A stretch of DNA of 64,000 bases from Sulfopaludibacter sp963815475 (GCA_963815475.1 CAWFHD010000003.1:1488001-1552000); one strand, 5' to 3'. Shown: positions 27,316 through 36,784, counted from the stretch's first letter. Notes: a model not told the origin generated them from the sequence alone. Numbers and translations are program-made.

Positions 27316-29037
27316 ATGGCTCGGTCTTTTATTGCAGGTCTCGCCCTAATACTGTCTTCAGCCGCCATCGTCTCAGGACAGGTGTATACAGTCAGCACAG
27401 TGGCCGGTAACGGCACACCCGGTTTCGCCGACGGCCCCGCACTGAGTTCGCAGTTGGACCAACCGGGGCAGGTCTTTCTGACTGGTTCCGGCTCCGTCTA
27501 CATAGCCGACGGCCTCAACTACCGCGTCCGCCTTCTATCGGGCGGCAACCTCAGCACCATCGCAGGCACCGGCACACCCGGTTACGGCGGTGACACGGCA
27601 GCCGCCACGTCCGCACTTCTGGACGATCCGCTGGGCGTGGCGCTGGACTCCTCCGGCAATATCTATATCGCCGACACCGCCAGCAGCGTCATCCGCAAAG
27701 TCACAACGGGCGGCATCATCAGCACCCTCGCAGGGAACTTCGGATACGGCCCGGGATTTAGCGGGGATGCCGGAGCGGCTACCAACGCGCAGCTTAACGC
27801 GCCGCTCGGAATTGCGCTCGACTCCGCCGGCAACCTGTACATTTGCGATTCGTTCAATGCACTCATCCGCAAAGTGAATACCAGCAGCGGCATCATCACC
27901 ACCGCGGTCGGCAACACGTCGGCCACGCTCGGCCTGCTGAAGCATCCCACCGGCATCGCGCTCGACTCGGCCGGCAACATGTACATCGCCGATTCTTCCG
28001 CCAGCAAGATCTTCAAGTTCACGGCATCCACCGGCAAACTCTCCACCTTCGCGGGAACCAACTTCGGCTTTTCGGGCGACGGCAACCAGGCGGCGTTTGC
28101 GCAGTTGGGCGATCCGCAGGGCGTCGCGATCGATGCGGCAGGCAACGTGTACATCGCGGACTCCGTGAACAATCGCATTCGCAAAGTAGCCACCAACGGC
28201 GTGATCACCACGATCGCCGGTACAGGCAAGCAGGGCTACACCGGCGACGGCGGGTTGGCCACCAGCGCCCAGTTTTATTCGCCGGACGGTATTGCGGTGG
28301 ACAACGCGGGCAACGTCTACGTCTCCGACACGCACAACGCCGTCATCCGCGTGCTGCAGCCCACGCTCCCCACCATCTCCTCGGGTGGAGTGGGCAACGC
28401 GTTCAGCTTCAAACCGCAAGTTTCACCGGGGGCGTTTGCGAGCGTCTTTGGATCCGGATTCGGTCTGACTAGCATCAGTCCTGCGGCCACACCGAACCTT
28501 CCGACATCCGCCGGCGGCGTCTCCGTTACGGTGAACGGGTTGGCCGCTGCGCTCTCTTATGTATCGGCAGGGCAGATCAATTTTCAAGTGCCGTGGGAGA
28601 CGGCGGTAGGAACGGCATCGGTGGTCGTGACGGTGAACGGCGGGCCGAGCAATACGCTTTCGGTGCCGGTGGTCTCGGCAGGTCCTGGACTGTATTCCAT
28701 CGCGGAAAACGCGGATTTTTCGCTGAACACGTCATCGAATGCGGCGGCTGCCGGCAGCACCATCATCGCGTACCTGACGGGTTCGGGTCCCGTCAATCCA
28801 ACTCCGGCGGATGGCGCGCCGTCGCCATCCAATCCACTCGCGCAGGCGACATCGACAGTGACTGCGACCATTGGAACGGCCACCGCGCAAGTGTCCTTCG
28901 TGGGACTGACTCCGGCAACCGTCGGATTGCTGCAGGCCAATATCGTGATTCCTGCCGGCCTCACGCCGGGGGCCTATCCGCTGACTGTCACCATCGGGGG
29001 CCAGGCGAGCAACACCGCTTCTATCAACGTCAAGTAG
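27316..29037 (+). CDS. Secreted NHL-repeat protein with Solibacter-type C-terminal domain
   Basis: 573 residues. Signal peptide ('FIAGLALILSSAAIVSGQ'), six NHL repeats ('LDSAGNLYICDSFNALIRKV' style, residues ~30-345), then a C-terminal ~200-residue beta-sandwich region. That region has 'VSAGQINFQVPWE' and 'AYLTGSGPVNPTPADGAPSP', the signature of the C-terminal domain abundant in Solibacter extracellular proteins. Function is unknown; it is likely secreted or surface-exposed. TATATA lies 5 bases before ATG and no ribosome binding site is seen. This domain is the strongest taxonomic marker in the window. Confidence 0.9.
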   Translation: MARSFIAGLALILSSAAIVSGQVYTVSTVAGNGTPGFADGPALSSQLDQPGQVFLTGSGSVYIADGLNYRVRLLSGGNLSTIAGTGTPGYGGDTAAATSALLDDPLGVALDSSGNIYIADTASSVIRKVTTGGIISTLAGNFGYGPGFSGDAGAATNAQLNAPLGIALDSAGNLYICDSFNALIRKVNTSSGIITTAVGNTSATLGLLKHPTGIALDSAGNMYIADSSASKIFKFTASTGKLSTFAGTNFGFSGDGNQAAFAQLGDPQGVAIDAAGNVYIADSVNNRIRKVATNGVITTIAGTGKQGYTGDGGLATSAQFYSPDGIAVDNAGNVYVSDTHNAVIRVLQPTLPTISSGGVGNAFSFKPQVSPGAFASVFGSGFGLTSISPAATPNLPTSAGGVSVTVNGLAAALSYVSAGQINFQVPWETAVGTASVVVTVNGGPSNTLSVPVVSAGPGLYSIAENADFSLNTSSNAAAAGSTIIAYLTGSGPVNPTPADGAPSPSNPLAQATSTVTATIGTATAQVSFVGLTPATVGLLQANIVIPAGLTPGAYPLTVTIGGQASNTASINVK

Positions 29038-29105
29038 GGGCCGCAAGCGAAAATTCCTGGCAACGTGTCGCATTGTGCGTTACTTGATATACTCTTCCTT
29101 CACCT

Positions 29106-29399
29106 ATGGCGAACCCGAAATACGCGGTCTCCGATAAGCCAGTCCCTGTCTCCGAACTGGTCGCCACGCTGAGCGACGGCGCCAAGGTCAAGCGGCGCAC
29201 GCCGCGCATGCGCGCCTGCAATGAGAAAGATGAGAAGGGCAAGCTCTGCGCCGGCCACCTGAAGCGCTGGTTCTTCTTCGGCGACGAAGTCAAACAGAAG
29301 TTCGGCGCCGATGTGGAAGTCTACCGCTGCGAGCACTGCAAGACGTTGTACCTGCCGAATGCGGAAGAAGAACCGCGCACCGGAACGTTGAGCTACTAA
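29106..29399 (+). CDS. Hypothetical zinc-ribbon-like protein
   Basis: 97 residues with four cysteines in two groups: 'RACNEKDEKGKLC' and 'YRCEHCKTLYLPN'. The pattern suggests one zinc site. No family recognised. TATACT (29088-29093) lies 12 bases upstream of ATG, giving a very short leader. It ends in a 4-base convergent overlap with the acyltransferase gene. Confidence 0.7.
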   Translation: MANPKYAVSDKPVPVSELVATLSDGAKVKRRTPRMRACNEKDEKGKLCAGHLKRWFFFGDEVKQKFGADVEVYRCEHCKTLYLPNAEEEPRTGTLSY

Positions 29400-30298
29400 T
29401 ACACTCCTGCCTCACCCGGCGGCCGCGTCTTCCACCTTCGATGGATCCAAAGCCACTGATCCGGATATTGGCGAATCACTTCTTCGAGCTTGGATTGCAA
29501 CGCCTGGGTATCCAGCGCCGCGTCGCCCGTCATCTCCACTGCCGGATAGAAGCGCAGCACGTACCGCCGCTCTTTCTCCGACCATAAGGCGAAGCCCGGT
29601 ATCACCGCGGCCCCGCTATGCGACGCGATTTTCGCAAAGCCTGTGCCCGCACAAGCAGGCACGCCGAAGAAATCGACGAATGCTCCGGAATCGAGCGAGG
29701 CGTTCTGATCGATCAGAATGCCGACCGCTTCATTACCCGCCAGCGCCTTGAGAATGGAGCGCGCAAAATCTTTCTTGTAGATCAATCGATTGCCCGAGAG
29801 GCCGCGCCGCCGCTCCACCAGCGCGTCGATCAGCGGATTGTCCAGCGGACGGACCACCACGTTCATGGGCGCCGTGAGCATTGCGTGCGCATATGCGCTC
29901 AACTCCCAGTTGCCCAGGTGGGCCGTGGCGAACAACACGCCGCGTCCCGCGCGCATGGCATTCTCGAAGTGTTCGGCGCCTTCGCAGCGGATCCAGCGCG
30001 CTGCCGTCTCGCGGCGGATGGAAGGGAATTTGGCAAACGAAACCAGGATGCGCGCAATGGAACGGAACACGCCATCCACCACGGCCTTCCGCTCACGCTC
30101 CGACAACTCAGGCAGCGCCAGTTGCAGATTTCGATAGGCCGTGCGGCGCAGCCGGGGAATCGCGGAATCGAGGAACAGCCGCGTATACCCGTGCGCCGCC
30201 AGATGCGCCGCGCGCACAGGCAGCCACTCCAGCGACTTCATGGCGGCCCAAGCCACCACGTACTCCGCCCAATTGCGAACCGCCGGCCGGGCTTTCAT
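29396..30298 (-). CDS. Lipid A biosynthesis acyltransferase-family protein (LpxL/HtrB-like)
   Basis: 300 residues with the H-x4-D/E acyltransferase motif 'ATAHLGNWELSA', the second block 'LDNPLIDALVERRRGLSGNRLI', and 'GILIDQNASLDSGAFVDFFGVPACAGTGFAKIA', all typical of Kdo2-lipid A acyltransferases. It adds a secondary acyl chain to lipid A or a related lipid at the inner membrane. Monocistronic on the minus strand. Acyl-chain specificity cannot be told. Confidence 0.9.
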   Translation of the reverse strand: MKARPAVRNWAEYVVAWAAMKSLEWLPVRAAHLAAHGYTRLFLDSAIPRLRRTAYRNLQLALPELSERERKAVVDGVFRSIARILVSFAKFPSIRRETAARWIRCEGAEHFENAMRAGRGVLFATAHLGNWELSAYAHAMLTAPMNVVVRPLDNPLIDALVERRRGLSGNRLIYKKDFARSILKALAGNEAVGILIDQNASLDSGAFVDFFGVPACAGTGFAKIASHSGAAVIPGFALWSEKERRYVLRFYPAVEMTGDAALDTQALQSKLEEVIRQYPDQWLWIHRRWKTRPPGEAGVY

Positions 30299-30368
30299 TC
30301 ATTGCAATTGTAACGGGCAGCGCGGCGCGTCACGCCATTTCAGGCTAAACTGAAAGAGTAGTTGTACC

Positions 30369-30551
30369 ATGACCGATACGCAGCTCTATCTCGCCATCGG
30401 CGTTCCTGTCGTCTCCAACGCCGTCATGCTGTTGCTCTTCAGCACAATGATTAACGCCCGCCTGAGTGATCTCCGCGATCTTTTTCGTGCCGAACTTCGC
30501 CGCGTTGAAGAGGTTCTCGACGCCCGTCTTAAGCACATTGAAGAGATGTGA
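30369..30551 (+). CDS. Small membrane/coiled-coil protein
   Basis: 60 residues: one transmembrane helix ('LYLAIGVPVVSNAVMLLLF') then an amphipathic helix ('RDLFRAELRRVEEVLDARLKHIEE'). Short proteins of this design are common in Acidobacteria (my recollection) and of unknown role. It ends 26 bases from the corrected stop of the convergent mnmA gene, which supports that gene ending at 30578 rather than reading through. Confidence 0.7.
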   Translation: MTDTQLYLAIGVPVVSNAVMLLLFSTMINARLSDLRDLFRAELRRVEEVLDARLKHIEEM

Positions 30552-30577
30552 CGCCCCCAGTAGTGCGTCCACCGCGC

Positions 30578-31687
30578 TACTCGATCCAGCCGCCGCCCAG
30601 CACCAGATCGCCATCGTAAAACACAGCGCCCTGACCGGGCGTGACCGCGCGCTGCGGCTCGTCGAACCGCACCTCGACACTGTTCGGATCGCCGGTCGGA
30701 TAGAGCGTTGCCGGCGGCGGCCGCGTGCTTATTGCGGATCTTCACCTGCGCCCGCACCGGCGCGCTCACACCGGCAATCGAAATCCAGTTCACGCTGCGC
30801 ACCACGCAGGTAGCCTTCAGCAGATCGTCATTCCCGCCCACTACAACGGTCTGCGATGCCGGGTCTGTCGAGATCACGTAGAGCGGCTCGGCCGCCGCAA
30901 TTCCCAGCCCCTTGCGCTGCCCCACCGTGAAATGATGGACGCCCGCGTGCTCTCCCAGCTTGCGACCGTCCGCCGTCACGATTTCGCCGTGCGTCTCGCG
31001 CTCCGGCACGCCCATCTCCTTCAGATAGGCGCTCATGAATGCGGCGTAGTCGCCGTTCGGCACGAAGCAGATCTCCTGGCTGTCGCCCTTCGACGCCACC
31101 GCCAGATCCATCTCGCGCGCCAGCTCGCGCACCTCGGGCTTGTTCAATTCGCCCAGCGGAAACAGCGTGCGCGCCAACTGCGCCTGCGTCAGCCCGAACA
31201 GAAAATAGGTCTGGTCTTTCGAGTCATCCACGGCTCGCAGCAGTTGATAGCGGTCCGACGCTGCGTCATAACGAATGCGCGCGTAGTGCCCGGTTGCAAT
31301 CTGCTGCGCGCCCACCGAATCCGCCATCTCCAGGAAGCGATCGAACTTGATGTAGTTGTTGCAAAGCGTGCACGGCATCGGCGTCCGGCCGGCCAGATAC
31401 TCGTCCACGAACGGCTTCACCACGTGCTCCTCGAACTGCCGCTCGAAGTTCACTACGTAGTACGGGATCCCGATCTGCTCGGCCACGCGCCGCGCGTCGT
31501 AGACATCGTCCAGCGAGCAGCAACGGCCGGTCGTCGCGCCTTCCACCGCCAACTCGGGCAGCCGCCGCTGGTTCCACAGCTGCATGGTTAGCCCGACCAC
31601 AGGGTGACCCTGGCGAACCAGGAGTGCGGCCACGGTGGAGCTGTCCACTCCGCCGCTCATGGCGACTGCAATTGGCGGCTCAGGCAT
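30578..31687 (-). pseudogene. mnmA: tRNA-specific 2-thiouridylase MnmA, frame broken near 3' end
   Basis: The N-terminal PP-loop 'AMSGGVDSSTVAALL', the catalytic Cys in 'PMPCTLCNNYIKFD' and the second Cys in 'GDSQEICFVPNGDY' are present, along with the C-terminal 'GQRKGLGIAAAEPLYV'. The frame shifts by one near 30711 (GC-rich run). In the other frame the expected ending follows ('RFDEPQRAVTPGQGAVFYDG', then 'LVLGGGWIE') to TAG 30578. MnmA thiolates U34 of tRNA Lys/Glu/Gln. It overlaps the upstream cysteine desulfurase by 8 bases. A broken mnmA in an otherwise free-living genome is improbable, so sequence error is favoured. Confidence 0.9.
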
Positions 31688-32839
31688 GCACGGAAATCCT
31701 TCTCAGGTGCGCCACCGACGCGCCCAGCGCATCCACCAGCGCATCCACCTGCGCGGCATCGTTCGAACGACCCAGCGAAAATCGCATGCTCGAGCGCGCC
31801 CGGTCGGCGTCCGCTCCAATCGCCATCAGCACGTGCGACGGCGTCAGCGCTCCGCTCGAGCACGCCGCGCCGGTCGACACCGCAAACCCCCGCAGATCGA
31901 GCGCGATCACCAGTGCTTCGCCATCGATCCCGTCGAAGTAGATGTTACTCGTGTTGGGCACGCGATTCCATCGAGAGCCGTTGATGCCCGTTCCCGGCAT
32001 GCGATCGAGCACGGCGCTTTCCAGACGGTCGCGCAGCGACGTCAGCCGCGCGGGCTCACTCGCCATCGAACGCGCCGCCAATTCCGCTGCCGCGCCGAAC
32101 GCCGCGATCCCCGGAACGTTCTCCGTGCCCGGACGCCGGTCGCGCTCGTGATGTCCGCCGAACGTGATGGGCGCCAGCCTCGTGCCTTTACGAACCCACA
32201 GCGCGCCCACACCCTTTGGCGCATAAATCTTGTGGCCGCTCATGCTGTAGAGGTCCGCGCCCAACTCCTCCACATCCACCGCAATCTTGCCGAGCGCCTG
32301 TACGCCGTCGACGTGGAGGCAGACGGCCGCCGAGCGCGTGATGCGCGCGATCTCGGCGATCGGCTGGATGGTGCCCAGTTCGTTGTTGGCGTGCATCACC
32401 GAAACCAGCGCGGTCTCCGGACGCAGCGCCGCACGCACATCGTCGGGATTCACAATGCCGCTCGCGCCCACGCGCAGCCGCGTCACCGCCACGCCTTCCT
32501 TTTCCAACTGGACGCAAGTGGCCAGCACGGCCGGATGTTCGATGGCGCTGGTGATCGCGTGCACCGGACGGCCGCCGGCGCCGCAGCGCGCACGACGCCG
32601 AGCACCGCCATGTTGTCGGCCTCGGTGCCGCCGCTGGTGAAGATAAGGTCGGTGGGGTTGGCGTGAATGAGCGCCGCTACCTGCCGGCGCGCCGCTTCCA
32701 GCCGCTGTTTGGCCCCCTGGCCGAAATGATGGATGCTGGAAGCGTTACCATACACTTGACCAAGGCACGACACCACGGTCTCCAGAACTTCGGGAGCCAC
32801 GGGGGTTGTTGCGTTGTGGTCGAAATAAAAGCGCTGCAC
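31680..32839 (-). pseudogene. iscS: Cysteine desulfurase (IscS/NifS family), one frameshift
   Basis: GTG start at 32839 ('MQRFYFDHNATTPVAPEV'). PLP-binding and active-site motifs follow: 'TSGGTEADNMAVLG', 'HANNELGTIQPI', 'LYSMSGHKIYAPKGVGALWV' with the PLP Lys, and 'STGAACSSGALTPSHVLMAIG' with the catalytic Cys. The frame changes at 32571-32580 (GC-rich), where 'VRAAAPA' should join 'RPVHAITSAIEHPAVLATC'. It supplies persulfide sulfur, here most directly to MnmA, whose start overlaps its stop. The 18-base gap to the divergent gene at 32858 leaves very little room for promoters. Likely a sequence error, not a true loss. Confidence 0.9.
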
Positions 32840-32857
32840 TTATCTTTTAGTTTAACA

Positions 32858-33649
32858 ATGCCCAACCCGATCCTGACTTTGACTACCGATTTCGGCCTCG
32901 GCGACCATTACGTCGGGGCCATGAAGGGCGTGATTCTCGGCATCTGCCCGCGCGCGCAGATCGTCGACATCAGTCACACCGTCAGCCCTTTCGAGATCTC
33001 CGAAGGCGCCTATCTGATCGCGCAGGCGTATGCCTGCTTTCCCAAAAAGACAGTGCACGTGGTGGTGGTCGACCCCGGTGTGGGCAGCGCCCGCCGTCCT
33101 ATTTTGCTTGAAGCCGGCGGCCAGTATTTTATCGCGCCGGACAACGGCGTGCTTTCGATGGTCTACAGCAGCGTGGAAAAGTATAAGGTGCGGCTCATCT
33201 CCAACGAGAAACTTTTCCGGCATCCGGTGAGCCGGACTTTCCACGGCCGCGATATCTTCTCGCCCGTAGCGGCGCACCTGGCCGCCGGCATTACTCCGGC
33301 GAGCATCGGCAAACCGATCGACAACTACCTTCGCCCGGCGTTTCAAAAGCCGCAGCGCACCGGCAAGCGCACGTGGACCGGCCGAATCCTCAAGATCGAC
33401 CGCTTCGGCAACGTCATCACCAATTTCCACACCAACGACTTCCGCGATCTCGAGAAGCAGAACTTCGCCATGCATCTGGGACCCCGGCAAGTGAATGTGC
33501 TGGTGCGCAACTATGCGGAATCAAGTCCGGGGGAGGTTTTTCTGATTGTGGGCAGTTCCGGATATCTGGAGGTGTCGGTGAATCAAGGCTCGGCCGCTAA
33601 GATCATCGGCTGCGAAGCGGGCGCCCCGGCCGAGTTGTTGATCTGGTAA
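32858..33649 (+). CDS. SAM hydrolase / SAM-dependent halogenase-family protein (DUF62)
   Basis: 263 residues with the family pattern 'LTLTTDFGLGDHYVGAMKGV', 'HVVVVDPGVGSARRPIL', 'FIAPDNGVLSMV', 'RTFHGRDIFSPVAAHLA' and 'IDRFGNVITNF'. The D-x-R/H triad variants in this family hydrolyse S-adenosylmethionine to adenosine and methionine; the halogenase subset is much rarer. The ATG at 32858 is chosen because all conserved sequence starts here; an upstream frame to 32663 overlaps the desulfurase gene. It ends before a long hairpin. Confidence 0.9.
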   Translation: MPNPILTLTTDFGLGDHYVGAMKGVILGICPRAQIVDISHTVSPFEISEGAYLIAQAYACFPKKTVHVVVVDPGVGSARRPILLEAGGQYFIAPDNGVLSMVYSSVEKYKVRLISNEKLFRHPVSRTFHGRDIFSPVAAHLAAGITPASIGKPIDNYLRPAFQKPQRTGKRTWTGRILKIDRFGNVITNFHTNDFRDLEKQNFAMHLGPRQVNVLVRNYAESSPGEVFLIVGSSGYLEVSVNQGSAAKIIGCEAGAPAELLIW

Positions 33650-33657
33650 GTAAGGCG

Positions 33658-33725
33658 CCGGCTCCTGAACGGTCGTAGCTCGGAAAACGCGCGGGTCTTT
33701 CGAGCAGCGGCCGTAAAGGAGCCGG
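33658..33725. terminator. Long imperfect hairpin downstream of the DUF62 and Flp genes
   Basis: Left arm 33658-33686 and right arm 33697-33725 pair over about 29 positions with roughly 5-6 mismatches, closing with CCGGCTCCT/AGGAGCCGG. It sits between two convergent units and could terminate both. The arms are much longer than an ordinary terminator, so a small mobile palindrome is also possible. Confidence 0.55.
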
Positions 33726-33736
33726 TACCGTTCGCC

Positions 33737-33928
33737 CTAGTGGACGTTGTTGCTGATGATGGAACCAATCTTGGTAAAGACATTGTTCACCGTGCCGCTC
33801 AATCCCGGCATGCAAGCCACTGCCGCTACCGCCACCAGGCCGGCCGCCAGCGCATATTCCACCAGATCCTGCCCGTTGGCATCCTTCCAAATCTGCAGCT
33901 TCAAGAGTTGATCTTTGAGTCTCTTCAT
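33737..33928 (-). CDS. flp: Flp/Fap-type pilin, copy 1
   Basis: 63 residues. A short basic leader ends in 'ANGQDLVEYALAAGLVAVAAV', which contains the type IVb prepilin cleavage site (after Gly, with Glu at +5) and the hydrophobic assembly helix. It is processed by the CpaA/TadV peptidase encoded at 39482 and polymerised by the Tad machinery. The start follows 'GCGGGAGC'. A paralogue lies immediately upstream (57 bases). Confidence 0.9.
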   Translation of the reverse strand: MKRLKDQLLKLQIWKDANGQDLVEYALAAGLVAVAAVACMPGLSGTVNNVFTKIGSIISNNVH

Positions 33929-33984
33929 AGTTGCTCCCGCGTTTCCTTCTGAACTTCACTACTGCTGTTGCCTTTCGCCCTTCG

Positions 33985-34161
33985 TCAATTCACTGCATTG
34001 GAAATCATCGAACCAATTTTGACGAACACGTTGCTTACCGTACTGCCCAGCGCAGGCATGGCGGCAACCGCCGCGACCGCAACCAATCCCGCGGCCAGGG
34101 CGTACTCCACCAGGTCCTGTCCCTGGTCGTCACGCCAGAAACGCTTCCAAAAAGTGTTCAT
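33985..34161 (-). CDS. flp: Flp/Fap-type pilin, copy 2
   Basis: 58 residues, nearly the same as copy 1 from 'GQDLVEYALAAGLVAVAAV' to 'KIGSMISNAVN', with a different leader ('MNTFWKRFWRDD'). ATG 34161 is chosen because 'AAAGGAAA' lies just upstream; an ATG 27 bases earlier is possible. It follows tadZ on the same strand. The tandem pilins probably arose by duplication; a major and a minor subunit is an inference. Confidence 0.9.
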   Translation of the reverse strand: MNTFWKRFWRDDQGQDLVEYALAAGLVAVAAVAAMPALGSTVSNVFVKIGSMISNAVN

Positions 34162-34233
34162 ATATTTTCCTTTCTTCAAAACTAACATCGGAGGCTGTCA
34201 TCCGAAATCCGCCGAAGACCTTACAATGGCGCC

Positions 34234-35430
34234 TCATTTGACCGATGCCGCCCTACCGTGGGAGCGCAGTATAGAGAGCCACGACCCGTTCTTCCGTGCC
34301 TCACCCTCACGATTCCGCAGTTGCCGGCAGAGCGCCGCCACGCTGACCGCAAAACGCGACCCCATACGCGCCGGCAGGCCTTCCAGCAAAGCCGCCTGCA
34401 ACTCGTCGTAATCGTTGGCGAGAATGGCATAGGGTTCCACGCCCAGCGCTTTCTGCACATCGGAGTGCTTTAGGCCCGTCGCCGGCGTATAGCGATTGAT
34501 CACCAGCCGCAGGCGCGATTTCTCCACCGAACGCTCGAAGTACTCGATAGCCCGGCGCGTGGCCTGCAGAGCCGCCAACTCGTTGGTACTCACCAGCAGG
34601 GCGGCATCCGCATGTCCCGCGAAGCCGCTATCGGCGGCGGCGCGCGCATCCGCCATGTCGATCACTACGGCATCGTAGCGCTCGCGCCAGAACACGCCCA
34701 ACTGGACGGCATTCTCGCGCTGGATTACCGCGCCGGCCGCCGCACTTTCCGGCGCGCAAAGAATGTCCACGCCGTGCGCCGACACCGTCAACCGGCCCCA
34801 GAGATCGTCATCCATGCGCTTCCAATCGCGCAGCACATCGCCCAGGTGAAACTCGGGCTTGAGCTTCAGCAGAAACGCGATGCTGCCGTTCAAGGCGTCG
34901 CCATCCATCAGCAGCACCTTGCCGCCATCCGCCGCCAGGCTGATCGCGAGGTGGGCGGCGACAGTGCTGGCTCCGCACCCGGCTTTCCCCGGCGCGACGC
35001 AATAGATCTCTCCCGCAGTGCGCCTCGCCGCCGGAGCCCGCGCCCGCCCCAGCCGCTCGAACAGGCCGCGCAGCGCGTCGGCTGAGGGGTCGGTCAAGAA
35101 CTCGCAGGCGCCGCGGCGCAGACAGCGCAGGATCAGGTCGGCATCGGCGTAGTGGTGCAGCGCCACCACCGGCACATCCGGAGCCAGTTCGGAGATCAGC
35201 ACCTGGGCCCGCTCCGAATTGGTGGCGACGTCCAGGAAACAGATGTCACAGCCGTTCTGCCGCGCCAGGGTGGCTATGCTCCCTAGGCGCGGATACTCCG
35301 ACAACGGCGCCGCAGCCGTGGGCGCCAGTTCGCGCACGGCGACCAGGATGCGCTGCGCCATTTGCGGATCGGGGCAAACGATCAACGGTTTCCAGGCAGC
35401 GAGCGCGGCGCGTGGGGCGGGTGGTGGCAT
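34234..35430 (-). CDS. tadZ: Tad pilus assembly ATPase-like protein TadZ/CpaE
   Basis: 398 residues: an N-terminal atypical receiver-like domain ('DICFLDVATNSERAQVLISELAPDVPVVALHH') and a C-terminal MinD/ParA-like domain ('EIYCVAPGKAGCGASTVAAHLAISLAADGGKVLLMDGD', 'YDAVVIDMAD'). The deviant Walker A reads K-A-G-C-G-A-S-T, with Ala where the second Lys usually lies, a variation known in TadZ. TadZ positions the Tad machinery at the pole. It heads the minus-strand pilin unit. ATG 35484 is an alternative start. Confidence 0.88.
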   Translation of the reverse strand: MPPPAPRAALAAWKPLIVCPDPQMAQRILVAVRELAPTAAAPLSEYPRLGSIATLARQNGCDICFLDVATNSERAQVLISELAPDVPVVALHHYADADLILRCLRRGACEFLTDPSADALRGLFERLGRARAPAARRTAGEIYCVAPGKAGCGASTVAAHLAISLAADGGKVLLMDGDALNGSIAFLLKLKPEFHLGDVLRDWKRMDDDLWGRLTVSAHGVDILCAPESAAAGAVIQRENAVQLGVFWRERYDAVVIDMADARAAADSGFAGHADAALLVSTNELAALQATRRAIEYFERSVEKSRLRLVINRYTPATGLKHSDVQKALGVEPYAILANDYDELQAALLEGLPARMGSRFAVSVAALCRQLRNREGEARKNGSWLSILRSHGRAASVK

Positions 35431-35560
35431 GGCTCTACTCTTCACATCGGCGCGAAAGCGCTTACCTCGCAGCAGGAAGTCCATCTACGCAAGAAAATCC
35501 GGCGGCCTACGCGGGACGCCCGATGTTCTCCCGAAGCAGGAGGCGCTAATTTCATGGTGG

Positions 35561-36784
35561 ATGCTTCCGCAGAAGAGCCAGCGCGGGTTTGTGATGATGA
35601 CGATGGTCGCCTCGTCCGCCGTCTTGATCGCATGCATCGGGCTGGGCATTGACGCGGGCTATCTGGAACTTCTGAAGTCGCGAATGCAGACGGCTGCCGA
35701 TGCGGCCGCCCTCGGCGGCTCCCAGGAGTACCGCATGAACGGCGCGGCAGGCGTCACTGGCGCAGCCCAGGGCGATTCCGCTCTCAACGGCTTTATCAAT
35801 AACGTGAACGGCGTTACCGTCACGGTCCACCGTCCACCCGCGAGCGGCTATTCCACCAACGATCCCACTGCCGTGGAAGCGATCGTTACGCAACAGGCAT
35901 CCACGTTCTTCATGAGCACACTGGGCTTCAGCACAGTCACGGTGAGCGCGCGTTCGGTGGCCAAACAGGGCGCATCTTCCACCTGCGTATACGTTCTCTC
36001 TCCGAACGCAGCTCCCGCCATCTCGGTGACGAACGGCGTGGGAGTCACTTCTGCCTGCGGCGTGATGGTGGATTCCAGCGATTCTACTCAGGCCCTGCTA
36101 GCCAATGGAGGCGCGCAACTGACCGCGCCGTCCATCGGAGTGGTGGGAGGCTATTCGATCAACAACGGCGCCCAGGTATCGCCGCTGCCATCCAAAGCGG
36201 CAGCGGCGATCGATCCATTCGCCACCATTCCGCCACCCGCGGTAGGAGCCTGTCTACAGAACAACTACCAGATCCAAGGCAATACGGTAGTCTCGCCTCC
36301 CAGTGGCACCTACTGCAACGGGATTACCATTGGAAACTCGGCCAAAGTCACGCTGAGCGGCACTTACATCTTGCTGGGAGGCGGACTCAACTGGGGCGGA
36401 GGCGCCACGGTCACCGGCAGCAACGTGACCATCTATAACACCTGGGACGCCACCCACACCTACAAACCAATCACTATCAGTAACGGCGTGAGCGTCACTC
36501 TAAGCGCGCCTAGCTCCGGCGGACTGGCGGGCATTCTGATGTTCCAGGATCGCTCCGTGGCCAGCGGAGTGGGAGCCGACTTTGCGGGCGGCGCAAATTT
36601 GAACCTCACCGGCGCTTTGTACTTTCCCACTACCTCGCTGAATTATTCGAATGGCGTATCGTCGCCTTACAACATTCTGGTGGCCAGGACGATTTCGTTC
36701 TCCGGGGGTGTGAAGATCAACTCGGATTATTCGTCACTGGCGGCCGGATCTCCCGCGAAGGGCGGCGCGGCGGTGAGCGAGTGA
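35561..36784 (+). CDS. TadG-like pilus-associated protein with long beta-rich C-terminal region
   Basis: About 407 residues. The N-terminal TadG domain has 'RGFVMMTMVASSAVLIACIGLGIDAG' (membrane anchor) and 'RMQTAADAAALGG', the classic pseudopilin-like pattern. No von Willebrand A domain is seen. Instead residues ~140-400 are Gly/Ser/Thr/Asn-rich short strands ('NGVSVTLSAPSSGGLAGILM') suggesting a beta-helix or sandwich, possibly adhesive. The GTG start of the next gene overlaps the stop. First plus-strand gene of the Tad locus, divergent from tadZ over ~130 bases. Confidence 0.82.
   Translation: MLPQKSQRGFVMMTMVASSAVLIACIGLGIDAGYLELLKSRMQTAADAAALGGSQEYRMNGAAGVTGAAQGDSALNGFINNVNGVTVTVHRPPASGYSTNDPTAVEAIVTQQASTFFMSTLGFSTVTVSARSVAKQGASSTCVYVLSPNAAPAISVTNGVGVTSACGVMVDSSDSTQALLANGGAQLTAPSIGVVGGYSINNGAQVSPLPSKAAAAIDPFATIPPPAVGACLQNNYQIQGNTVVSPPSGTYCNGITIGNSAKVTLSGTYILLGGGLNWGGGATVTGSNVTIYNTWDATHTYKPITISNGVSVTLSAPSSGGLAGILMFQDRSVASGVGADFAGGANLNLTGALYFPTTSLNYSNGVSSPYNILVARTISFSGGVKINSDYSSLAAGSPAKGGAAVSE

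Noticed and set aside
30386..30577. Extension of mnmA to 30386
   Set aside because: It arises only from the frameshift near 30711 and overlaps a convergent 60-residue gene; the corrected frame ends naturally at 30578.
32663..32857. N-terminal extension of the SAM-hydrolase-family protein
   Set aside because: It overlaps the cysteine desulfurase gene and contains no family sequence; conserved sequence starts at 32858.
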